Assembly (NCBI GenBank): GCA_945787305.1
Contig: CALZIH010000106.1
Span: forward strand, 1-14,691
DNA from: an uncultured Desulfobulbaceae bacterium
GTDB lineage: Bacteria; Desulfobacterota; Desulfobulbia; Desulfobulbales; Desulfobulbaceae
Direction: 5' to 3'
Length of the DNA: 14,691 nt
Shown: piece by piece, positions 7,501 through 13,856 of the stretch
Position numbering within the stretch: position 1 is the first letter of the stretch
Layout: every line of letters begins with the position of its first letter
Translations under genes and position numbers: made by a program
The notes under the pieces: generated by a model
Database searches by the model: none
What the model was told of the DNA's origin: nothing
The model's input: only the letters and a program-made list of their open reading frames with translations

Positions 7501-8052
7501 ATGAAATGGTTTAAAAAGCTCACGAAAACTGAGTCAACTGCACCTGAAAAAGAATCTGTAGAACGTGGTTTGCTTGTCTTTGCCCACCCGACAACCGTTA
7601 TTTCAGTAGAAGAAATCCTACGCGATGAAGGTTATGAAATACGGGTCGTTAGTCCACCAGCAGCCTATCGAACCGGTTGCGACCTCAGTGTTGAGTTTCC
7701 TTTGGAGGCGGAAGCAGCAATTACCGAACTCCTCAATACGGTGGGAATGCCACCCCTTGATGTCGTTCCGATAACTTCGGAGGGTATGGAACCGCTACAA
7801 TTTGTCCGCAAAAGAACCTACGGCAAATATCTCATGATCAGAGCGGCCAATATGAAGATGACGGTTGATACCGAGACCAAAACTATAGTCAACATCTCTG
7901 GCGGTGGCTGTCCCGACGTGCCATATCTTGCGACAGCGATGCTTGGTCAAAAACTCAGTGAGGCACCGGACCCGGGAGAAGTTGGCTTTTCACTCTGTGC
8001 ATACTCCCTGAACACTTCCCGCGAAGAAATTATTCGAACCATAGGAGAGTAA
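7501..8052 (+). CDS. DUF3343 (putative Se/S carrier-like) protein with extra C-terminal domain
   Basis: Cytoplasmic protein of 183 residues. Residues about 20-82 match DUF3343, the Se/S-carrier-like domain found at the C-terminus of YedF: GLLVFAHPTTVISVEEILRD, then RVVSPPAAYRTGCDLSVEF with the conserved Cys at residue 60, then the acidic helix AEAAITELL. The C-terminal half (about 100-183) contains SGGGCPDVPYLA (C137) and GFSLCAYSLN (C166), which I do not recognise as a named domain; C137 with following Pro is faintly like the CPxP active site of TusA. The start at 7501 is chosen because GGAGG lies four bases upstream; an in-frame ATG at 7471 lacks a site. It is the first gene of the eight-gene set and probably passes sulfur or selenium to the downstream E1/carrier pair. 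The role is inferred. Confidence 0.65.
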   Translation: MKWFKKLTKTESTAPEKESVERGLLVFAHPTTVISVEEILRDEGYEIRVVSPPAAYRTGCDLSVEFPLEAEAAITELLNTVGMPPLDVVPITSEGMEPLQFVRKRTYGKYLMIRAANMKMTVDTETKTIVNISGGGCPDVPYLATAMLGQKLSEAPDPGEVGFSLCAYSLNTSREEIIRTIGE

Positions 8053-8055
8053 TTC

Positions 8056-8919
8056 ATGTTGTTGTTAGCCGGTGCTGTTCCTGTAGAAAATTTACCCCTG
8101 ATAATTGGTCCGGTTGAGGTCACCTCGACTGGGATACAAATCGACGGTCATGATTTGCCTATCAATCGAGGCAACGAAGCAATGATGACAGCGGCCTGTC
8201 TGATCTGTCGAGAATACGGCGTTCAGGCTCCAGTGGGCCTGGTGGCAGGAGATATAGGGAAACGTGGCGGCAGTATTGCGATTTATAATCATCTGGCTGA
8301 ACACCTTCCCGAGATGGGAGCCAAGATCTTAACCCTGCATTATGTTATGCCGGACCTGAAATTAAACAAAAAAGTCCTGGCAACAATTGACACGATGGCT
8401 GAAAAACCGATATTAATTGCCGATGCTGGGAGTATGTACGTTGCCAAAGCCGGTGGAGATTCTCGTTATTACGACGTGTTTACCCCCGATCTTGGGGAAA
8501 CAGCTTTTCTTGCCGACGACAAGGCTGATCACCCCAGCTTTACCCGTGGCTTTATTTTTCACATGGAAGACGATGTACCTGAATTAATTCGCAGGGCCTA
8601 TGCAGGGGGCAATGCAACACCAACCATGTTTGTCAAAGGAAAGGTTGATTATATCTGTCAGGATGGTGAAATCGTAGACACCATTGATCAGCCATCTGTT
8701 GAGACAATGGAACCCATTGGTGGAACCGGTGACTTGATTACAGGAATGATTAGTGGTTTAATTCATGCAGGGCTTACTCCTCTGCAAGCTTGTCGAATTG
8801 CAGGACGCGTGAACAGGGTTGCCGGTGAACTTGCTCAACCTACCCCAGCGACCCAGATTGATAAAATTTTACATTATCTGCCTGAAGCTCTGGCAAAGGT
8901 ACAACAACAATTAGGTTAA
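8056..8919 (+). CDS. Ribokinase-fold protein, NAD(P)H-hydrate-dehydratase/sugar-kinase-like
   Basis: Protein of 287 residues with the ribokinase-superfamily fold. The C-terminal signature EPIGGTGDLITGMISGLIHAG (219-239) is the anion-hole/catalytic-Asp motif (GGTGD, D226) shared by ADP-dependent NAD(P)H-hydrate dehydratases (YjeF C-terminal domain) and related kinases. A typical VFTPDLGETAFLAD stretch (141-154) corresponds to the family's TPHxxE segment. The N-terminal part differs from standard YjeF domains: RGNEAMMTAA (38-47) and GDIGKRGGSIAIYNHL (65-80). Genuine nucleotide repair is possible, but its place between a sulfur-carrier-like gene and a thiS-like gene suggests a pathway enzyme that binds or phosphorylates a small substrate. 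It follows the DUF3343 gene by three bases, with AGGAG inside that gene's end. Confidence 0.6.
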   Translation: MLLLAGAVPVENLPLIIGPVEVTSTGIQIDGHDLPINRGNEAMMTAACLICREYGVQAPVGLVAGDIGKRGGSIAIYNHLAEHLPEMGAKILTLHYVMPDLKLNKKVLATIDTMAEKPILIADAGSMYVAKAGGDSRYYDVFTPDLGETAFLADDKADHPSFTRGFIFHMEDDVPELIRRAYAGGNATPTMFVKGKVDYICQDGEIVDTIDQPSVETMEPIGGTGDLITGMISGLIHAGLTPLQACRIAGRVNRVAGELAQPTPATQIDKILHYLPEALAKVQQQLG

Positions 8920-8923
8920 CGTT

Positions 8924-9187
8924 ATGGCAAACATTATTATTCCGTTCCCCTTTCGTAAGCACACCAAGAATCAACGTGAAATGGCCCTTGAGGGTACAAC
9001 TCTCGCCGAGGTACTCAATACGTTACTCGCCAAGCATACCGGCCTCAAGGTTATCAATGACCAACCGGGCCTGCTCTCTATCTTTATTAACGGCAAACCC
9101 GTTTCTGCTGATGTGGAACAATGGAATGATGTTACGGTATCAGATAGTGATGAAATTTCCTTGATCATTCCAATCGCCGGGGGCTAA
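8924..9187 (+). CDS. ThiS/MoaD-like sulfur-carrier protein
   Basis: Ubiquitin-fold carrier of 87 residues. Supporting signs are the size, the LEGTTLAEVLNTLLAKHTGL segment, a central LLSIFINGKPV strand-turn with the usual N-G-x-x-V, the acidic turn VSDSDEISLIIPIAGG, and a precise C-terminal Gly-Gly. In this family the terminal Gly is adenylated by a ThiF/MoeB-type E1 and turned into a thiocarboxylate that donates sulfur. The IPIAGG ending is closer to MoaD/CysO-like carriers than to E. coli ThiS. No free residues follow the Gly-Gly, so no proteolytic maturation is needed. It lies 4 bases after the kinase-like gene and 7 bases before the JAMM gene. The cognate E1 is presumably the ThiF-type protein at the end of the same operon. 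Confidence 0.85.
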   Translation: MANIIIPFPFRKHTKNQREMALEGTTLAEVLNTLLAKHTGLKVINDQPGLLSIFINGKPVSADVEQWNDVTVSDSDEISLIIPIAGG

Positions 9188-9194
9188 AATACGG

Positions 9195-9758
9195 ATGAGC
9201 TGGTTGCGTGACATTGATGAAATCCGCCTTCCTCAAGAAAAATGGGAAGAAATCACCACACACTGCAAAAGGAAACTTGCAGGTGAATTTCTGCCGGGGG
9301 AAAGTCCGGTCAAGAGGGCCTATGGAATTGTAGCCGGTGTCCAGAAGGAACGCGTTCTTCATGTTCAACTGGTCTTGCCGGTGAAAAAAAATGCCAGGGA
9401 CAACGAACCGCTCAAAACCTATATGGATACGGTTATGGGGGAACATGCTATTCCATCGACCACGCCACTGAGTAAGCGTGGCTGGATAACCGACCCCCAG
9501 GAATTAATGGAGTGTTATGAGCTATGTGACCGTAAAGAGCTGCTCATTTTCGGCACCTATCACATGCACATTGTCCCCTGGAAAGGCGATCCGGATCGCG
9601 ACACCCCCACTGTTCTGGATACTGTCCTGGCAAAGGAGAGTAATTTATTTCAATTTATTATCTCTATGGTCGATGTTGAACATCCTTTCATGAGAGCGTT
9701 TTTCGAAGGAGACATCGACAAGGAAAAGTCTCTTGTTATCGAAGAAAAAACTACATAA
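9195..9758 (+). CDS. Divergent JAMM/Mov34-MPN (Mec-like) protein
   Basis: Protein of 187 residues in the JAMM metallopeptidase family; Mec+ and HcyD members cut carrier-protein adducts (carrier-Gly-Gly-cysteine or -homocysteine) after sulfur transfer. The zinc ligands are visible: H123 and H125 in GTYHMHIVPW and D136, exactly 11 residues after the second His. Other family-like segments are YGIVAGVQKERVLHVQ (43-58) and the C-terminal FIISMVDVEHPFMRAFF. Two normal active-site residues seem replaced. By eye, Arg41 stands where the catalytic Glu should precede the first Gly-x-x-x-Gly, and Pro133 stands where the conserved Ser lies three residues before the metal Asp. E36 could be an alternative Glu. 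It may therefore be an altered or weak hydrolase, or a metal-binding partner. The end overlaps the next gene by 26 bases. Confidence 0.75.
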   Translation: MSWLRDIDEIRLPQEKWEEITTHCKRKLAGEFLPGESPVKRAYGIVAGVQKERVLHVQLVLPVKKNARDNEPLKTYMDTVMGEHAIPSTTPLSKRGWITDPQELMECYELCDRKELLIFGTYHMHIVPWKGDPDRDTPTVLDTVLAKESNLFQFIISMVDVEHPFMRAFFEGDIDKEKSLVIEEKTT

Positions 9759-10944
9759 ATCTGTTGACAACATTCGTGTCAGCCTCAACAAAGAGCCTGA
9801 ATTAATTCTTGAGTACACCGATCCTCTTGAAGGATTTAAGGGATGGTTGGTCATAGACTCCATGGCCCATAAATTATGCGCTGGTGGGATGCGAGTACAG
9901 AAGGGGTTGACCCGTGAATGCGTTCAACGACTGGCTGCAAATATGACGCTGAAGATGCGAATTGCAGAAATCAGGGCCGATGGTGCGAAAAGCGGTATTG
10001 ATTATGACCCTGCATCACCTGGAAAAGAGGAAGCCCTGTTTCGGTTTATACGCGCCATAAAACCCTTTGTCCTGGAACGCTATTCAATAGGACCCGACCT
10101 GAACACCACCATGCCGGAACTGGACGCAATTTGTTCTCGCCTCGGCATCTCTTCTATAAAAACCGCCGTTGCCGTCACCCAAAATCTTGATGCGGACGCA
10201 TTTAATCAACGTATCGCTTTGCTCTCCAAAACTACTGGACCAGCAGCCCTTGGCCGCTTACGTGCCGGTGTCGGCGTGTCTGCCGCCTGCCTGGCTGCAC
10301 TGGAGTTTCTCAGTATTCCTGCAACAGAAGCAACCGTTGTCATTCAAGGGTTTGGCTCCCTTGCAAACGGTGCGGCCCACTTTCTTAACAAAGCTGGCGT
10401 CAAAATCATTGGTCTTGCCGATTGCCAAAAAAGCCTTCTCAGCACTGATGGCAATTCTCTTGACATCCCATCTCTACTCAAATCCACAGTAAATGGCATT
10501 ATACCGGCAGACAGTGCCAGAGGAGGATATGGAAAGAGAGAGGAGATTTATAATACTTCCTGCGATGTTTTCATTCCAGCAGCAATAGAAAATGCCGTAT
10601 GTGAGCAGGAAGCAAAGACAATGGATGTGAAAGCAATCGCCTGCGGGGCCAACTTGGCGGTAACACCTGAAGCTGAACAAATCCTCCATGAGCGGGGTAT
10701 CATCCTCATTCCGGATATGGTTGCCGGCTGCGGAGTTTCTCTCTCCATGGAAGGATTATTTGCACCAGAGAAGTTACCGACTGTCGAGGAAATTTTATTA
10801 CATGTTGACAGGAAAACACGCAGTATTGTGAAAAAAATGCTCACCCGCAGTCGGCAGGATAATGTACCCACAAGGGAAGCAGCCCTGCGAATCTGCTCCG
10901 AAACACCAGTCTACCCTGGGACCAAACCCTACGGTTCTTTGTAA
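9733..10944 (+). CDS. Divergent Glu/Leu/Phe/Val-dehydrogenase-like enzyme
   Basis: Protein of 403 residues of the amino-acid dehydrogenase superfamily (NAD(P)-dependent oxidative deamination or reductive amination of 2-oxo acids). Visible marks are GGMR (51-54), NMTLKMRIAEIRADGAKSGIDYDP (70-93) with the substrate Lys74 and catalytic Lys86, GPDLNT (120-125) with catalytic Asp122, the Rossmann loop VVIQGFGSLANGA (202-214), CDVFIPAAIENAV (277-289) and the C-terminal CGANLAVTPEAEQIL. The loops differ from GDH, LeuDH and PheDH (DGAKSG for GGAKGG-type, CGAN for EGAN, AGCGVSLS for NAGGV), so the substrate may be unusual. The only start in the open frame after the upstream stop is TTG at 9733, preceded by AAGGA eight bases upstream and overlapping the JAMM gene by 26 bases. 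This implies translational coupling. Confidence 0.8.
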   Translation: MLSKKKLHKSVDNIRVSLNKEPELILEYTDPLEGFKGWLVIDSMAHKLCAGGMRVQKGLTRECVQRLAANMTLKMRIAEIRADGAKSGIDYDPASPGKEEALFRFIRAIKPFVLERYSIGPDLNTTMPELDAICSRLGISSIKTAVAVTQNLDADAFNQRIALLSKTTGPAALGRLRAGVGVSAACLAALEFLSIPATEATVVIQGFGSLANGAAHFLNKAGVKIIGLADCQKSLLSTDGNSLDIPSLLKSTVNGIIPADSARGGYGKREEIYNTSCDVFIPAAIENAVCEQEAKTMDVKAIACGANLAVTPEAEQILHERGIILIPDMVAGCGVSLSMEGLFAPEKLPTVEEILLHVDRKTRSIVKKMLTRSRQDNVPTREAALRICSETPVYPGTKPYGSL

Positions 10945-10991
10945 CAGTCGTCAGAACAAGACTAATCCTTACTCTTTCTTAACATTAATAA

Positions 10992-12368
10992 ATGCCGGTT
11001 CACCCCTTTGATTACCAGATAAACCCCCATGTCTTCAGCTCACCTGAACTGGAACAGCTGTTTGATGAAAAAACCGTTTATCAGCGTTGGCTGGATTTCG
11101 AAGCTGCCTTGGCAAAGGCACAGGGTAACCACGGCATCATCCCCATAGAAGCAGCACAAGAAATCAATGATAAGGCCAAGCTGGATCATATCGACCTGGA
11201 CAGCGTACGAGAGGGGTATAGCAAAAGTCGCAACTCGGTAGTTCCGCTGCTTTCTGGCCTCCGAAGGGCATGTAAAGAAAATTACGGCGAATTTGTCCAC
11301 CATGGAGCAACAACCCAAGATGTCCTGGACACCGGCGAAATTCTCGCATTACGCAATACCCTGACCCTTGTATATCGTGACATTCGAACGCTGGAAGAGA
11401 TCTGTCTTGACTTGGCCGGGCAACATAGACATACACCAATGGCAGCAAGAAGCCATGGGCAACAGGCGCTACCGACAACCTTTGGCCTGAAGGTGGTAAT
11501 CTGGACTGCAGAAATCCGCCGCCACATCGAACGAATAAAGCACCTGTACACCATCATCAACTACGGTCAACTAAGCGGAGCGGTTGGCACCTTTGCCGCT
11601 TTGGGCCCAAAAGGATTGAGTGTTGCCAAAGAGACCATGGCAATACTCGGCCTTGAACACAGCCCGCTATCCTGGCACACAGCCAGAGATAATATTGCCG
11701 AGTTTGCCTCTGTCTTCTCCATGTTGGTCATGAGCCTGGCAAAAATAGCCAATGAAATTTTCCAACTTCAAAAAACAGAAATTGGCGAGTTACTGGAGCC
11801 GTCAATCTCAGGAGCGCTGGCAAGCAGCACGATGCCGCATAAACAAAACCCTGTACTCTGCCAGCGGATCGTAGCATTGTCAAAGCATGTTCGTGGGCTG
11901 ACTGCTACCATAATGGAAAGCACAGGCCATGAGCATGAAAGGGATCCGCGCTGCCTGTGGGCTGAGTGGCTGGCCATACCTCAACTGTGTATTTACAGCG
12001 GTAGTGCTCTGCAATCCATGCTGGGAGTCCTTTCCGGACTTACGGTGCGGCCGGAACGGATGCTTGAAAACTTATACCGACAGAAACATCTTATTACAAC
12101 AGAGTGGTTGCTTTTTCGCCTCAGTGAAAAGCTGGGAAAAGTAGAATCCCTGAACAAACTGCATAGCCTTTCCGCAATTGCTGCCACAGAGGGGGTAAAC
12201 CTGAAGGATGCGGTGCTAGCTGATGACGATATCGGCTCACTGTTCAGCCGGGAGGACCTTTCCCTGCTTGACCATCCGGAACGCTATACCGGTCAGGCTG
12301 TACCCATTACCGACCAAATAATTACAGAAATCACCACCCAACGGCTGGCCGATCCCGAGAAGTTATAG
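10992..12368 (+). CDS. Aspartase/fumarase-superfamily lyase 1 (PcaB/adenylosuccinate-lyase-like)
   Basis: Protein of 458 residues of the aspartase/fumarase superfamily, which adds to or eliminates from dicarboxylates with fumarate-type products. The three shared regions are present: HHGATTQDVLDTG (103-115), ARSHGQQALPTTFG (152-165) with likely acid/base His155, and the mobile catalytic loop ALASSTMPHKQNP (275-287) with Ser278/279. The HEHERDPRCLWAEWLAIP stretch (313-330) is of the 3-carboxymuconate cycloisomerase (PcaB) type. It replaces the AMP-contacting region of PurB, and the TRHD of PurB is SRNS here. Genuine purine synthesis is thus unlikely. It is 47 bases after the dehydrogenase gene, with no clear ribosome binding site before the ATG. 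I infer that it makes or uses a carbon acceptor for carrier-bound sulfur. Confidence 0.8.
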   Translation: MPVHPFDYQINPHVFSSPELEQLFDEKTVYQRWLDFEAALAKAQGNHGIIPIEAAQEINDKAKLDHIDLDSVREGYSKSRNSVVPLLSGLRRACKENYGEFVHHGATTQDVLDTGEILALRNTLTLVYRDIRTLEEICLDLAGQHRHTPMAARSHGQQALPTTFGLKVVIWTAEIRRHIERIKHLYTIINYGQLSGAVGTFAALGPKGLSVAKETMAILGLEHSPLSWHTARDNIAEFASVFSMLVMSLAKIANEIFQLQKTEIGELLEPSISGALASSTMPHKQNPVLCQRIVALSKHVRGLTATIMESTGHEHERDPRCLWAEWLAIPQLCIYSGSALQSMLGVLSGLTVRPERMLENLYRQKHLITTEWLLFRLSEKLGKVESLNKLHSLSAIAATEGVNLKDAVLADDDIGSLFSREDLSLLDHPERYTGQAVPITDQIITEITTQRLADPEKL

Positions 12369-12413
12369 TTTCGCGCCAGCCACAGACTATTTATGTAAAT
12401 AAAACTGTTATTT

Positions 12414-13856
12414 ATGAGTGAATGTAATTTTTGTTGCCATATTGTTGATTCCAACTTTTACAGTGACGGCTATACCACGGCTGAAGCGCGTGAAATCTTC
12501 TGCGATGTGTACCGCTACCAGCGCTGGCTTGATGTAGAAGCAACCCTTGCCCTGTCACAGGCTGAACTCGGTATTATCCCGGTCAGTGCAGCCGAGAATA
12601 TTCGTGACATGGCCAAAATAGACAATCTGGATCTTGACGCAATCCGCAAAGGCTTAAAGGTAACAAGCCACTCGCTCATGCCTTTGCTTGATGCCCTTCG
12701 TCAGGTCTGCGACAAAGAAGCTGGACAGTTTATACATTTCGGCGCAACAACCCAGGATATTCAAGACACTGCGCAGATTCTTGAAATTCGCGATGTTTTA
12801 AGCATCGTCGAGCGTGACCTCAAGCTCATCATCGGGCAAGTAATAGAACTTGCGGAAAAGTATAATCATCTGGTCACAATCGGTCGGACCCACACCCAAC
12901 ATGCTCTGCCGATGACCATGGGATTGAAAATAGCGGTCTGGCTGGATGAGCTCTGGCGAAATTTTGAGCGGTTGGAAGGAGTAAAAAAACGGATACTGGT
13001 CAGCCAACTCTTTGGCGGTGTCGGCACAATGGACCCCTTTGCCGACAAAGCCTTTGCCCTCCTGGACAACTTTTCCGCTCGCTTGGGCCTTGAACCTCCA
13101 AATGTTGCATGGCATGCCTCCCGAGATCGAATTAGCGAGTTTCTTTCCACTCTTGCGATAATCTCCGGCACGCTTGCCAAAATTGGTGATGAAATTCGCT
13201 GCCTGGCCCGTAATGAGATAGGAGAAATGGAAGAACCATTTCAAATGGGCAAGATAGGCAGCAGTACCATGCCACACAAAAGAAATCCTGAGATGTGTGA
13301 GCAAGCAGTGGTGTTGGCCAAACTGATTAAATCCAATGCCTCCTTAGGCTTTGAAAGTCTGCTTAACGAACATGAACGAGATTACCGGTCAGTGCGACTC
13401 GAGTGGGTTACCATCACGGACACGTCTCTTTATACCTGTGGCCTTTTTGCACTGATGAAAAACATCCTGAGTGATCTCATTGTACATGAAAATAAAGTGC
13501 TGGAAAATGTCGATAAAGCTGCACCTTTAATTTCCACTGAGGCCCTGATGTTTTTTCTCGGTAAGTCCATAGGGAAGCAGACTGCGCATACCCTAATATA
13601 TGAAACTTCAATGGAGGCTGTCGAGACGGACACACCCCTGCTTGATCTCCTGATGAACCGTCCCGAAATTAATGGGAAATTCAGTCGCAAGGAAATACAA
13701 CAGATGACACTGCCGGAGAATCATATCGGCATGTCGAAGGAGTTGACCAGACGTACCATTGACTATGTCCAAGAGAGACTCCTTCAACGGGAGTCTTCCC
13801 TGAATCAAAGGAAACACTGCCCATTGGCAACTGGAGAGGGAACATGTTGCACGTAG
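12414..13856 (+). CDS. Aspartase/fumarase-superfamily lyase 2 (paralogue of lyase 1)
   Basis: Protein of 480 residues, homologous to the preceding gene over its whole length; both share QRWLD-E, GIIP, FGATTQD and SSTMPHK-NP. Superfamily regions are FIHFGATTQDIQDT (107-119), IGRTHTQHALPMTMG (156-170; His160), EEPFQMGKIGSSTMPHKRNP (273-292; Ser283/284) and NEHERDYRSVRLEW (318-331). The catalytic loop is closer to standard adenylosuccinate lyase than in lyase 1, but the AMP-binding TRHD is absent (TSHS). Unusual features are an N-terminal ECNFCC cluster and a C-terminal tail ending GTCCT, giving Cys at both ends. No Shine-Dalgarno precedes the ATG; the upstream 45 bases are AT-rich and repeat TATTTATG. 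The end overlaps the next gene by 13 bases. Confidence 0.8.
   Translation: MSECNFCCHIVDSNFYSDGYTTAEAREIFCDVYRYQRWLDVEATLALSQAELGIIPVSAAENIRDMAKIDNLDLDAIRKGLKVTSHSLMPLLDALRQVCDKEAGQFIHFGATTQDIQDTAQILEIRDVLSIVERDLKLIIGQVIELAEKYNHLVTIGRTHTQHALPMTMGLKIAVWLDELWRNFERLEGVKKRILVSQLFGGVGTMDPFADKAFALLDNFSARLGLEPPNVAWHASRDRISEFLSTLAIISGTLAKIGDEIRCLARNEIGEMEEPFQMGKIGSSTMPHKRNPEMCEQAVVLAKLIKSNASLGFESLLNEHERDYRSVRLEWVTITDTSLYTCGLFALMKNILSDLIVHENKVLENVDKAAPLISTEALMFFLGKSIGKQTAHTLIYETSMEAVETDTPLLDLLMNRPEINGKFSRKEIQQMTLPENHIGMSKELTRRTIDYVQERLLQRESSLNQRKHCPLATGEGTCCT

Noticed and set aside
10992..13856. Either lyase as the purine-pathway adenylosuccinate lyase PurB
   Set aside because: AMP-contacting motifs of PurB are replaced in both, and no other purine gene is nearby; not formally excluded without a tree.
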